The notes under the pieces are model-generated. The model was given only the letters and a program-made list of their open reading frames with translations, did no database searches and was not told where the DNA came from. Positions 8,184 to 16,708 of a stretch of 64,000 nucleotides of DNA are shown here, piece by piece (position 1 is the stretch's first letter; each line of letters opens with the position of its first letter). A program made the translations under genes and the position numbers. Source of the DNA: Belnapia mucosa (lineage in GTDB: Bacteria; Pseudomonadota; Alphaproteobacteria; Acetobacterales; Acetobacteraceae); contig NZ_JAEUXJ010000011.1 of the NCBI RefSeq assembly GCF_016775475.1, positions 62,001 to 126,000 of the forward strand. The letters are read 5' to 3'.

Positions 8184-8992
8184 GGCGTGGCGAGCAGGCG
8201 GCGGAGGCCGAGGCCGACCGGGACCATGCCGGGGATGACCTCGCGGCTGAAGCGGGCGATGGCGGCGAGCGCCGCGGGGCCATGGCCATTCGGGACGGGG
8301 CCGGGGATGGCGAGCGCCGGGCGGAGCGCATCGGCTTCCGCCGCAGCGAGGTGGACTGCAGCCTCGCGCCCCGCGGCGATAGCGGGCGGGTCGAGCAGCG
8401 CCCCGGCCCAGCCGGGCAGGGCGGCGAGCAGGGGCGGCCAATGGGCGAGATGGAGGTAGAGGCTCGGCACCACCGCGCCGCCATGCCGGGCGGCGAGGCC
8501 CCGCACCAGCGCGGCGATGGCGGGCGGCAGGTCTTCCAGCCGCGGAAGGGGCGGTGGCGGGGGCAGCATGGCGGGCTGGGGCAGGCGGGGCGACGGCGGG
8601 GCCGGGGCAGCCGGTGCGTCCTCCAGCGCACGGCGCAGCGCCGTCAGCAGGATCAGGTTCGTCAGGTTGCCGCGGTTATAGGTCTCGACCAGGGCGGCGA
8701 TGGCTGGGCGATCCGCCGCGTCGAGTCCGGCCTTCGCCCAGGCCGTGGCGGGGAGGGGAGCGAGCGGCGGCAGCGCCAGGCTGGCCGCCAGCCTCTCTCG
8801 CGCCCCGGCCAGGCTGCCATCCTCCAGCGGCGGGCGGATGGCGGACCAGAGCCAGGGCAGCACTCCGTCCATCGTCGCCAGGTGGCGATGGATCAGGTTC
8901 ACCAGCGGCACGCCGCTGGCGGCGCGGAGCCCGGCATAGATGGCGCCGATCTCGGGCGGCGCCTCGGCCTCGCGCAATTCGGCCAGCGGCAT
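8180..8992 (-). CDS. DehI-like (halocarboxylic acid dehalogenase fold) protein
   Basis: A 270-residue all-helical protein made of two related halves. The first contains GVPLVNLIHRHLATMDGVLP and YNRGNLTNLILLTAL. The second, after a Pro-rich linker near 135-150, repeats the pattern with VPSLYLHLAHWPPLLAALPG. This resembles the DehI family (PF10778), whose founder removes halogens from 2-haloacids. Whether this member has that activity cannot be judged; many genomic DehI homologues are uncharacterised. GAGGAGAG lies just upstream of the start. The gene follows the metallo-hydrolase by 10 bases and overlaps greB by four. Confidence 0.6.
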   Translation of the reverse strand: MPLAELREAEAPPEIGAIYAGLRAASGVPLVNLIHRHLATMDGVLPWLWSAIRPPLEDGSLAGARERLAASLALPPLAPLPATAWAKAGLDAADRPAIAALVETYNRGNLTNLILLTALRRALEDAPAAPAPPSPRLPQPAMLPPPPPLPRLEDLPPAIAALVRGLAARHGGAVVPSLYLHLAHWPPLLAALPGWAGALLDPPAIAAGREAAVHLAAAEADALRPALAIPGPVPNGHGPAALAAIARFSREVIPGMVPVGLGLRRLLATP

Positions 8993-9002
8993 GGGCTCTC
9001 CT

Positions 9003-9986
9003 CTACATGGTCGTCACATTGACGGGCGCGGGATACCACTCGAAGCCCTCGCCGGCCTTGCCCACATGGCCGAGGCCGGGCCAGGGGAAGTGGTAGGATA
9101 TGACCGGGTGCTTGTCGGCCGCCAGCCGGGTCAGCATCTTGAAGCGCGACTGGGCCGAGAGCTTCGGGTCGGTATCGAAGGAGAATTCCCAGAGCGGCTT
9201 CTTCAGCAGCAGCACCTGATGATGCGCCAGGTCTCCGGTATTGACGATGGTGTTGTTGCCGTCGGCGATGAAATAGACCATGTGGCCCATGGTGTGGCCG
9301 GGTGTGGCGAAGGCGGTGACGCCGGGCACCACTTCCTTTCCGTCCTGCACCATCACCATGCGGTCGCGATAAGCCGAGAGATTCTTCTTCGCGCCATCGA
9401 TGAAGGGCACCATGAATTCCGGGCCCTTCTTGTTGGCATCGTCGGTCCAGAATTTCAGGTCGGTCTCGCTCAGCGCCACCTGGGCATTGGGGAAATTGCG
9501 GTTGCCCTGCGCGTCGACCAGCGCCCAGCAATGGTCGCAATGCGCATGGGTCAGGATCACCATGTCGATCTGCGCCGGGTCGATTCCGGCGGCCTTCATG
9601 TTGCGCAGCAGCCGCCCCGTGGTCGGGCCGAACATCTGGCTCGCGGCGCCCATGCTCTCGCCCATGCCGGTATCGAAGAGGATGAGCTGGCGGCCGGTAT
9701 TCAGCACCAGCGCATTCTGCTCGAGCGTCGCCGAGGCGGGATCGAGGAAATTGCTGGTCAGCAGGTTGCGGATCTCCTCGGGCGGCGAGGCCGGGAAGGC
9801 GGGCTCCGGCTTGCCGAGAGGCAGCGAGCCGTCGGAGATGATGGTGAGTTCGTAGCTGCCGAGCTTGAAGCGGTGCCATGCCGGCGGAAGCTCGTTGCGG
9901 AAGGGTGCGGCGGCATGGGCGGCCAGGGGCAGCGCAGCACTGGCGGCGGCCGCGCCGAGCAGGGCACGGCGGTTCAGTTGGAGCAT
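9003..9986 (-). CDS. Exported metallo-beta-lactamase-fold hydrolase
   Basis: A 327-residue protein from the ATG at 9986, preceded by GGAGGAAACG. The N-terminus NRRALLGAAAASAALPLAA is a likely twin-arginine or lipophilic signal. Metal ligands are THAHCDH, GHTMGH, the Asp of NTGDLAH and the His of ISYHFPWPG, so a binuclear zinc site is complete. The fold covers lactonases, thioesterases and arylsulfatase-like enzymes; this long subgroup is annotated only as MBL-fold hydrolase. It is the first gene of the operon that continues with the DehI-like gene, greB and the ROK gene. Confidence 0.88.
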   Translation of the reverse strand: MLQLNRRALLGAAAASAALPLAAHAAAPFRNELPPAWHRFKLGSYELTIISDGSLPLGKPEPAFPASPPEEIRNLLTSNFLDPASATLEQNALVLNTGRQLILFDTGMGESMGAASQMFGPTTGRLLRNMKAAGIDPAQIDMVILTHAHCDHCWALVDAQGNRNFPNAQVALSETDLKFWTDDANKKGPEFMVPFIDGAKKNLSAYRDRMVMVQDGKEVVPGVTAFATPGHTMGHMVYFIADGNNTIVNTGDLAHHQVLLLKKPLWEFSFDTDPKLSAQSRFKMLTRLAADKHPVISYHFPWPGLGHVGKAGEGFEWYPAPVNVTTM

Positions 9987-10136
9987 CGTTTCCTCCGAAT
10001 TCAGTCCCGCAATCGCTTGCGGTACATCAGCATGGCACAACCGAAGCGGGCATCGGCGAGGAAATTCGCATCGGGTGCGCCCGATTGACGGCCGGCCATG
10101 CCTGCCGCCACCCTTGGCGGAAAGGGAGGATCATGC

Positions 10137-11663
10137 ATGCCGCAACTGGCCTATTGGGTCGATCGCCAGCCAGCAAAGCCGGCTGCCATCTTTCCCGATA
10201 CCGGCGTGGTGGTCAGCTACGGCGCGTTGCAGGCGCGGGCGCGGCGGGCGGCGCATTGGCTCATCCACCGCGGCTTGCAGGCGGGCGACGGCATCGCGGT
10301 GCTGCTCGACAACCGGCCAGAATTCCTCGAACTCGCCGAGGCGGCGCGGCTGGCGGGACTCTACTTCACCCCGCTCTCGATCCATCTGCGGCCGCATGAG
10401 GTGGCCTATGTGCTGAACGACAGCGGCGCGAAGCTGCTGGTCGTCAGCCCGGAGCTGGAAGGGTTGGCCGCGGCGCTGGTGGCGGAAGGCGCGCTCGGCG
10501 ACCGGCCGCGCTACGCGCTCGGCGCCGGCCTCGCCGGCTATGAGAGCTACGAGGCGGCGCTGGCGGCGGAGGATGCCGAGGCGCCCCTGCCGGAGCGGCC
10601 GCTGGGGCGGGAATTCCTCTACTCCTCCGGCACCACCGGCCTGCCCAAGGGCATCCGCCGGCCGATGCTGCCGCATGAGCAGCGCGACGCGCCAATGTGG
10701 GACATGACCTGGAAGACGCTCTACGGCTTCGACGAGAGCGTGACCTATCTTTCGCCGGCGCCGCTCTATCATGCCGCGCCCTTCGGCTATGTGGGCCGCA
10801 CGCTGCTGGAGGGCGGCACCGCCGTCATCCTCCGCAAATTCGACGCAGCGCAATGCCTCGCCGTGATCGAAAGCCACCGCATCACCCATAGCCAGTGGGT
10901 GCCGACCATGTTCGTGCGGCTGCTGGCCCTGCCGGAGGAGGTGAAGCACCGGCACGACCTCTCCTCCCACCGCGTCGCCATCCATGCGGCGGCGCCCTGC
11001 CCGGTGCCGGTGAAGCGGGCGATGATCGAATGGTGGGGGCCGATCCTCTATGAATACTACGCCGGCTCCGAGGGCATCGGCACCACGGTGATCGACAGCG
11101 AGACCTGGCTGCACAAGCCGCGCTCCGTCGGCCGGCCGGTGAATGGCGTGACGATCCATATCACTGGCGAGGACGGGCAGGAGCTGCCGCCGGGCGAGAC
11201 GGGCGTGATCTGCTTCGAGGGCGGGCCGCGCTTCGCCTATCACAACGCGCCCGACAAGACGGCGGCCTGCTACGACGAACGCGGCTGGGCGACGCTCGGC
11301 GATCTCGGCTGGCTGGACGAGGACGGGTTCCTCTTCCTCTCGGACCGGCGGGCGGACCTCATCCTCTCGGGCGGGGTCAACATATACCCGGCCGAGATCG
11401 AGGCGGTGCTGGCGCAGCATCCGGCGGTGGGCGAGGTCGCCGTCGTCGGCGTGCCGCATGCAGAGATGGGCGAGCAGGTGCATGCGGTGATCGTGCCGCG
11501 TGCCGAGGTCGCGCCGGCGGAACTCGATGCCTGGTGCCGCGACCGGCTCTCCGGCGTGAAGCGGCCGCGCAGCTATGAATTCGCCGAGGAGCTGCCGCGT
11601 TCGGAGGCGGGCAAGCTGCTGCGGCGGATCCTCAAGGAGCGCTACCTGCCAGCGGCAGGATAA
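10137..11663 (+). CDS. AMP-forming acyl-CoA synthetase
   Basis: A 508-residue enzyme. The ATG at 10137 is chosen because GGGAGGA lies six bases upstream. It contains the adenylation motifs LYSSGTTGLPKG (P-loop-like A3), YEYYAGSEG (A5), LGDLGWLDEDGFLFLSDR (A7/A8) with the LSGGVNIYPAEIE hinge, and the C-terminal catalytic Lys in SEAGKLLRR. It activates a carboxylic acid as acyl-AMP and transfers it to CoA; the acid is not identifiable. The neighbouring racemase and acyl-CoA dehydrogenase suggest fatty, branched or aromatic acid breakdown. It is transcribed divergently from the metallo-hydrolase. Confidence 0.9.
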   Translation: MPQLAYWVDRQPAKPAAIFPDTGVVVSYGALQARARRAAHWLIHRGLQAGDGIAVLLDNRPEFLELAEAARLAGLYFTPLSIHLRPHEVAYVLNDSGAKLLVVSPELEGLAAALVAEGALGDRPRYALGAGLAGYESYEAALAAEDAEAPLPERPLGREFLYSSGTTGLPKGIRRPMLPHEQRDAPMWDMTWKTLYGFDESVTYLSPAPLYHAAPFGYVGRTLLEGGTAVILRKFDAAQCLAVIESHRITHSQWVPTMFVRLLALPEEVKHRHDLSSHRVAIHAAAPCPVPVKRAMIEWWGPILYEYYAGSEGIGTTVIDSETWLHKPRSVGRPVNGVTIHITGEDGQELPPGETGVICFEGGPRFAYHNAPDKTAACYDERGWATLGDLGWLDEDGFLFLSDRRADLILSGGVNIYPAEIEAVLAQHPAVGEVAVVGVPHAEMGEQVHAVIVPRAEVAPAELDAWCRDRLSGVKRPRSYEFAEELPRSEAGKLLRRILKERYLPAAG

Positions 11664-11703
11664 CCGGGGCCCCCACGGTGCCGCGCAGCGGCGCCTTGGG
11701 GAG
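11664..11703. repeat. GGGGCCCCC-headed intergenic hairpin element, copy 1
   Basis: CCGGGGCCCCC is followed by the hairpin GGTGCCGC-GCA-GCGGCGCC (11677-11695) and a G-rich tail. A related element with the same head and a GCCGCG.AGCGG core occurs at 43163-43201. Placed directly between the convergent acyl-CoA synthetase and Bug genes, it may act as a terminator or be a dispersed repeat. Confidence 0.5.
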
Positions 11704-11707
11704 GGAA

Positions 11708-12673
11708 TCACCCCGCGCCGAGGCCGAGGCGCTTCACTCGCGCCTCCTCCATATCGATCGTCTCCGCCATGTTGCGGGCATAGTCGGCGCTGTTCAGGTA
11801 TTGCAGCGGCTGGTCGAGCTTGGCCAGCACCGCCAGATGCGACGGGTCGTGCAGGGCGCGGCGGAAGCCCTCATGCAGGGCGGCGGTGATGTCGGGGTCG
11901 AGGCCGGCCGGCGCGACGAGGCCATAGGGCGAGGTGATGACCATCCCTTGATAGCCAAGCTCCAGCAGCGTCGGGACCTCGGGGAAGCCGGGGCGGCGGT
12001 CGGGCGTCCAGACATTCAGCAGGCGGAGCTTGCCTTCCTTGATCAGCTCGTAGAGGCCGGTGCCGGCCGCCGTCGCCTCGATATGGCCGCCGAGCAGGGC
12101 GGGCACCGCATCCGCCTCGCCGCGGAAGGGAACATGGACGACTTCCAGCTTCTCCCGCTCGGCGAGGTCGACCATGGCCAGATGCGGGGTGCCGTTGGCG
12201 CCGGTATTGCCCCAGCGATGCTTGCCCGGATTGCGTCGCGCATCGGCCACCACCTCCTGCCAGGTTTTCCAGGGGCTCTCGGCGCGCACGACGATGCCGA
12301 AGGTATAGCCCGTCAGGTGGATGATGGGCGTGAAGTCCCGCCGCGGATCATAGGCCATGCGCTGCATGAAGGGCAGGCGCAGCGCCGGCAGCGTCATCTG
12401 CGAGACCAGGTAGCCATCGGGCTTCGCCCGGGCGACAGCGGCGGGGCCGAGGGTGCTGCCAGCGCCGGGGCGGTTCTCGGTTACGACGGTTTGGCCGAAG
12501 GCGCGGCTCGCCGCCTCGGCCAGGGCGCGCATCTGCACATCGGTCGCGCCGCCGGCGGGAAAGGGGACGAGGAGGGTGATCGGGCGCTCGGGGAAGCGCG
12601 ACTGGGCGCGGGCGGCGAGGGCGGGCAGGGCAAGGCTGGCGCCGAGCAGGGCGCGGCGGGTGGCATGCGGCAT
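11708..12673 (-). CDS. Bug/TctC-family periplasmic solute receptor
   Basis: A 321-residue exported receptor. Its signal peptide (ATRRALLGASLALPALAARA) has a twin-Arg pair. The family signatures are ITLLVPFPAGGATD, TENRPGAGSTLG and VPFRGEADA. It is the last gene of a minus-strand run after the racemase (13987-15102) and the acyl-CoA dehydrogenase (12741-13913), from which it is separated by 67 bases. That context suggests a ligand related to the acid degraded by those enzymes. This is inference from neighbourhood only. Confidence 0.9.
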   Translation of the reverse strand: MPHATRRALLGASLALPALAARAQSRFPERPITLLVPFPAGGATDVQMRALAEAASRAFGQTVVTENRPGAGSTLGPAAVARAKPDGYLVSQMTLPALRLPFMQRMAYDPRRDFTPIIHLTGYTFGIVVRAESPWKTWQEVVADARRNPGKHRWGNTGANGTPHLAMVDLAEREKLEVVHVPFRGEADAVPALLGGHIEATAAGTGLYELIKEGKLRLLNVWTPDRRPGFPEVPTLLELGYQGMVITSPYGLVAPAGLDPDITAALHEGFRRALHDPSHLAVLAKLDQPLQYLNSADYARNMAETIDMEEARVKRLGLGAG

Positions 12674-12740
12674 GGATCGTTCGTCCCGGATCGTCTTGTC
12701 ATTGCGGCCCCGCCGCGCGGGCGGCAGGGCCGAGCGGAGC

Positions 12741-13913
12741 CTACAGCGTCCGGCCGATGATCTCGCGCATGATTTCGCTGCTGCCGCCATAGATCCGGCC
12801 GACCCGGGCATCGGCCCAGGCGCGGCCGATCTCGTATTCGGCCATATAGCCATAGCCGCCATGGATCTGCAGGAAATCGTCGAAGAGCCGGTTCTGCATC
12901 TCGGCGCCCAGCAGCTTCGCGGTCGCCGCCAGCTCGACCGTGAGCTCGCCGCGCAGATGCAGGGCGAGGCAGTGGTCGGCGAAGACGCGGAACATCGTCG
13001 CCTGGGCCTTGGCATCGGCCAGCTTGAAGCGGTTGTGCTGGAAATCGATCACCGGCTGGCCGAAGGCCTGGCGTTCCTTCGCATAGTCCACCGTCTTCTC
13101 CAGCATCACCTCCATGCCCATCGCGGCGCGGACGGCGATGACCAGGCGTTCCTGCGGGAGGTTGCGGATGAGGTAGCTGAAGCCCTTGTTCTCCTCGCCG
13201 AGCAGGTTGCCGACGGGGACGCGGACATCCTCGAAGAACAGCTCGGAGGTGTCCTGGGCATGCAGGCCAATCTTCTCGAGGTTGCGGCCCTTGGTGAAGC
13301 CCGGCGTGCCGGCGGGGACGCAGATCAGCGAGATGCCCTTGCGGCCGGCCGCCGGATCGGTCTTGGCGCAGACGATGACGAGGTCGGCGAGCTGGCCGTT
13401 GCTGATGAAGGTCTTGGAGCCGTTGATGACGTAGTGGTCGCCCTCACGCCGCGCCGTGGTGCGCATGGCCTTGAGGTCGCTGCCCATCCCCGGCTCGGTC
13501 ATGGCGATGGCGCCGATGATCTCGCCGCGCGCCATCTTCGGCAGCCATTCGCGCTTCCGCTCCTCGCTGGCGAGGTCGGCGATGTAGGGGACGACGATGT
13601 CGGAATGCAGCGGGAAGCCGGGGCCGGTGCAGTTGGTTCGCGCGATCTCCTCGATGATGATGGCGCTGTAGCCGAAATCGGCACCGGCGCCGCCATACTC
13701 CTCGCTCAGCATGGGGCAGAGCAGGCCCGCCGCGCCGGCCTCGAGCCAGACGGAGCGGGGGACGATGCCGTCGCGCTCCCATTGCCGGTGATGCGGGACG
13801 ATGTGCTTCTCGAAGAAGCGCCGCACCTGGTCGCGGAACATCTCATGGTCGGAGTTGTAGACGGTGCGGGGGCCGGCGAGGCTGCGGCCGGGCAGGGCGG
13901 GGTTGGTGTCCAT
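12741..13913 (-). CDS. Acyl-CoA dehydrogenase, long-chain type
   Basis: A 390-residue FAD enzyme with the three-domain acyl-CoA dehydrogenase layout. It has an N-terminal helical domain, the FAD/substrate loop AMTEPGMGSDL, the mid-domain SKTFISNGQLAD, and a C-terminal helical domain ending YGGSSEIMREIIGR. The catalytic Glu of short/medium-chain enzymes (Y-E-G) is replaced by Y-G-G. The base is therefore probably at the long-chain/isovaleryl position, near LPQERLVIA. It oxidises an acyl-CoA to the 2-enoyl-CoA and passes electrons to ETF. It lies 73 bases downstream of the racemase gene on the same strand, consistent with branched-chain fatty acid oxidation. Confidence 0.9.
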   Translation of the reverse strand: MDTNPALPGRSLAGPRTVYNSDHEMFRDQVRRFFEKHIVPHHRQWERDGIVPRSVWLEAGAAGLLCPMLSEEYGGAGADFGYSAIIIEEIARTNCTGPGFPLHSDIVVPYIADLASEERKREWLPKMARGEIIGAIAMTEPGMGSDLKAMRTTARREGDHYVINGSKTFISNGQLADLVIVCAKTDPAAGRKGISLICVPAGTPGFTKGRNLEKIGLHAQDTSELFFEDVRVPVGNLLGEENKGFSYLIRNLPQERLVIAVRAAMGMEVMLEKTVDYAKERQAFGQPVIDFQHNRFKLADAKAQATMFRVFADHCLALHLRGELTVELAATAKLLGAEMQNRLFDDFLQIHGGYGYMAEYEIGRAWADARVGRIYGGSSEIMREIIGRTL

Positions 13914-13986
13914 GGCGTTTCTCCCCTGAGCGTGGTCGCCGGAGGCCGGAACGGCCGGAGGCGTGAATCACGCGACCAAACGGAAC

Positions 13987-15102
13987 TCAGATGGCGTCGG
14001 CATTGCGGAGGGCGGCGATCTCGGCCGCGCTGAAGCCGCATTCCGCCAGCACCGCCTCGGTCGCGGGCTCGGCCGGCGGGCCGGCCTCGGCCGGGGTGCG
14101 GCTGAAGCGCGGGGCGGGGCCGGGCTGCACCACCCCGTCGCGGTTGAGGAAGGTGCCACGGGCGCGGTTGTGCGGATGCGCCGGCGCCTCATCCATGTCG
14201 AGCACCGGGGCGATGCAGGCATCCGTCCCCTCGAATAGGGCGGCCCAGTCGTCGCGGGTGCGGCTGCGGAAGATGGCGATGAGCTCACCCTTCAGCGCCG
14301 GCCAGGCCTCGGGCGACATCCGGTCCGGGAAGCGGGTGGCATCGAGCCCAAGCTTCTCGCACATCACGGCGAAGAATTGCGGCTCGATCGGCCCGACCGC
14401 GATGCTGCGGCCATCGGCGCATTCATAGGTGTCATACCAGGGGGCGGCGCCGTCGAGCCTGTTGGTGCCGCGCTCATTCGACCAGAGGCCGCGCGCCTTC
14501 GCCGCATAGATCGGCGCCATCAGCAGCGCCGCGCCATCGACCATGGCGGCATCGACGACCTGACCGCGGCCGCTGGACTTCGCCTCCAGCAGCGCGGCGA
14601 GCAGGCCGAGGGCGAGGAGCATGCCGCCACCGCCATAATCGCCGACGAGGTTCAGCGGCGGGACGGGGCGTTCCCCGGCGCGGCCGATGGAATGCAGCGC
14701 GCCGGTGAGGGCGATGTAGTCGATGTCATGCCCCGCCGTCTGGGCCAGCGGCCCCTCCTGCCCCCAGCCGGTCATGCGGCCGTAGACGAGACGCGGGTTG
14801 CGGGCGAGGCAGGCATCGGGCCCCAGGCCGAGGCGTTCCATGACGCCAGGGCGGAAGCCCTCGATCAGCGCATCCGCGGTCGAGACCAGGCGGAGCGCCG
14901 CCTCGATCGCAACTGGCGATTTCAGATCGAGGCCGATGCTGCGGCGGCCGCGGAGGACGAAATCCTCGGCTGCAGGGGGTGCGGCGCCCTTGCGTTCGAG
15001 GCGGATCACCTCGGCGCCGAGATCGGCCAGCACCATGCCGCAGAAGGGGCCGGGGCCGATGCCGGCGAATTCCAGGACGCGCAGACCCTTCAACGGACCC
15101 AT
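13987..15102 (-). CDS. Alpha-methylacyl-CoA racemase (CaiB family)
   Basis: A 371-residue protein in canonical CaiB order, starting GLRVLEFAGIGPGPF. Residues matching the catalytic set of alpha-methylacyl-CoA racemase are the His/Asp of GHDIDYIALTG, the Asp of NLVGDYGGGG and the Glu of IEPQF. It interconverts 2R and 2S 2-methylacyl-CoA esters so that the S form can be oxidised by an acyl-CoA dehydrogenase. The next gene on the strand is such a dehydrogenase. Assignment to racemase rather than CoA-transferase rests on these conserved positions. Confidence 0.85.
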   Translation of the reverse strand: MGPLKGLRVLEFAGIGPGPFCGMVLADLGAEVIRLERKGAAPPAAEDFVLRGRRSIGLDLKSPVAIEAALRLVSTADALIEGFRPGVMERLGLGPDACLARNPRLVYGRMTGWGQEGPLAQTAGHDIDYIALTGALHSIGRAGERPVPPLNLVGDYGGGGMLLALGLLAALLEAKSSGRGQVVDAAMVDGAALLMAPIYAAKARGLWSNERGTNRLDGAAPWYDTYECADGRSIAVGPIEPQFFAVMCEKLGLDATRFPDRMSPEAWPALKGELIAIFRSRTRDDWAALFEGTDACIAPVLDMDEAPAHPHNRARGTFLNRDGVVQPGPAPRFSRTPAEAGPPAEPATEAVLAECGFSAAEIAALRNADAI

Positions 15103-15164
15103 CGGGCTTCCTCCACTCTCGGCGGAAGCCTAGCAGGCTAATCGATTTGCGGAAGCGGAAAGCG

Positions 15165-15190
15165 AAAAGGGCCGGCATTGCTGCCGGCCC
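15165..15190 (-). terminator. Intrinsic terminator of the KGG gene
   Basis: On the minus strand GGGCCGGCA-GCAA-TGCCGGCCC is followed by TTTTCGCTTTCC. The nine-pair stem and T-rich tail lie about 30 bases after the stop of the KGG gene at 15219-15611 and upstream of the racemase start at 15102. Confidence 0.75.
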
Positions 15191-15218
15191 CCCACATTCT
15201 CAGGCTCCGGCCCGGGGC

Positions 15219-15611
15219 TTAGCGGCCGCCGCCGCCACCGCCGCTGGAACCACCACCGCTGTTGCCGCCGCCGCCATGGCTGTGCTGGCCACCGACGCGG
15301 CCGGCCTCGGCCGCCTTCCCGCGGTCATTGGCGAAGTTGCCGGGGTTGTTTTCCTTGCCCTGGTGCTGCCCGCCGATGCGGCCGGCCTCGGCTGCCTTCC
15401 CGCGGTCGTTGGCAAAATTGGCCGGATTGTTTTCCTTGCCCTGGTGCTGCCCGCCGATGCGGCCGGCCTCAGCGGCCTTCTCGCGGTCATTGGCGAAGTT
15501 GCCCGGGTTGTTCTCGGCGCCCTGATGGGTGCCGCCGGTATGGCCGGCGCGCGAAGCCTTCTCGCGGTCGTTGGCGAAGTTACCGGGATTGCTGTTGCCG
15601 CTATTGGCCAT
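15219..15611 (-). CDS. KGG-repeat stress protein with four tandem units
   Basis: A 130-residue hydrophilic protein made of four near-identical 27-residue units, each NNPGNFANDREKAAEAG.IGGQHQGKE, then a Gly/Ser-rich tail (about the last 25 residues). The DNA shows matching 81-base tandem repeats between about 15290 and 15600. KGG (PF10685) proteins are induced by general stress and acid; no enzyme activity is expected. A start with AGGGA upstream and a strong terminator downstream make a single-gene unit. The upstream 250 bases (15612-15865) are AT-richer around 15720-15760 and probably hold the promoter. Repeat number is likely to vary between strains. Confidence 0.85.
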   Translation of the reverse strand: MANSGNSNPGNFANDREKASRAGHTGGTHQGAENNPGNFANDREKAAEAGRIGGQHQGKENNPANFANDRGKAAEAGRIGGQHQGKENNPGNFANDRGKAAEAGRVGGQHSHGGGGNSGGGSSGGGGGGR

Positions 15612-15865
15612 GGTCTCGTTCCCTGTTTCGTTCGCTGCGTGGCCGCCTTGGTTGCGACCTGCGAGGGGAGAACGTCCACAGGCCCTGAGGTTTGCCGGGA
15701 AAGTTGCACAAAAGTGGGAAAAAACACCGAAAAATCAATATTATAAACTATCCGAAGCCGGCATAAGCAGTGGCAGCGCAAGCTGTGGCTCGGCCAGTTG
15801 CGAGACCGTGGCCGCAACGGACTCAATGCGGGTTGTGCACCAGTTTTGCTGGCGCGACGATTGGT

Positions 15866-16696
15866 TCAACGCGGTGCCGTACGGCGGGAGAGGGCGGCGC
15901 TGCCGGCGAGCGTCAATGCCAGCGTGACCAGCAGCAGGATGAAAGCGAGCGCCGCGCCGAAAGGCCAGTTGGTCCCGCGCACGAATTGGTCGAAAACGGC
16001 CGGCGCCATCATCTTGAACTGCGGTCCGCCGAGCAGCACCGGCGTCGCATAGGCATTCATGCAGAGGATAAAGACGAGCACGCAGCCGGCGGCGATGCCG
16101 GGCAGCGCCATCGGCAGCACCACCCGGCGGAAAGCGGCGGCCGGGCTGGCGCCGAGATTGGCCGCCGCTTCCTCGAGGTTGCGCGGGATCGCCTCGATCA
16201 CCGTCGCGAGCGTCAGGATCATGTAGGGTGCCACCACGGCGACAATGCCGGCGACGACCGCGCCCGGGGTGTAGAGCAGGCCGAGCGGCTCACGGATCAG
16301 GCCGAGGCCGCGCAGCGCCGCATTGATGGCGCCGTCGCGGCCGAGCAGCGCCATCCAGCCCGCCGCCCGCACCACATTGCCGACCAGCAGCGGAAACAGG
16401 GTGAGGATGACGGCGAGGCTCCGCCGCCGCCCCTCCAGCCGCGCCAGCCACCAGGCGGCCGGAAAGGCGATCAGCAGCGCCAGCAGCGTGCAGAGCAGGG
16501 CGATGCCGAGCGTCGTCCCCAGCACCTCCCGGTAATAGGGGTCGGCGATGGCGCGCAGGTAGTTCTCGCCGGTCAGCGCCTCCTGCACCAGCTCGGTCGG
16601 GCTGTAGCGGTCGAGGCTGATGCGGAAAAGGATCGCCATGGGCGCGACCAGCAGGCCGAGCACCAGCAGCGTCGCGGGGAGGACCAGCGCGGCCAT
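15866..16696 (-). CDS. ABC importer permease (PotB/PotC type)
   Basis: A 276-residue membrane protein with about six transmembrane segments. The coupling loop EEAAANLGASPAAAFRRVVL...PG (about residues 177-200) docks the ATPase. It belongs to the spermidine/putrescine-type permeases (BPD_transp_1). It is the fourth and last gene of the importer operon, starting 12 bases after the binding-protein stop. With the permease at 18828-19649 it forms the transmembrane heterodimer. Confidence 0.88.
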   Translation of the reverse strand: MAALVLPATLLVLGLLVAPMAILFRISLDRYSPTELVQEALTGENYLRAIADPYYREVLGTTLGIALLCTLLALLIAFPAAWWLARLEGRRRSLAVILTLFPLLVGNVVRAAGWMALLGRDGAINAALRGLGLIREPLGLLYTPGAVVAGIVAVVAPYMILTLATVIEAIPRNLEEAAANLGASPAAAFRRVVLPMALPGIAAGCVLVFILCMNAYATPVLLGGPQFKMMAPAVFDQFVRGTNWPFGAALAFILLLVTLALTLAGSAALSRRTAPR

Positions 16697-16708
16697 CGCA
16701 GGGGCGTC

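Noticed and set aside
8180..8441. Upstream extension of the greB frame by 86 codons
   Set aside because: The extension is Arg/Pro-rich antisense-like sequence inside the DehI-like gene. The ATG at 8183 gives the normal GreB start and the ATGA overlap.
15290..15600. Regular repeats that could suggest a CRISPR array
   Set aside because: The 81-base units are in frame and encode the KGG protein repeats; there are no unique spacers and no cas genes.
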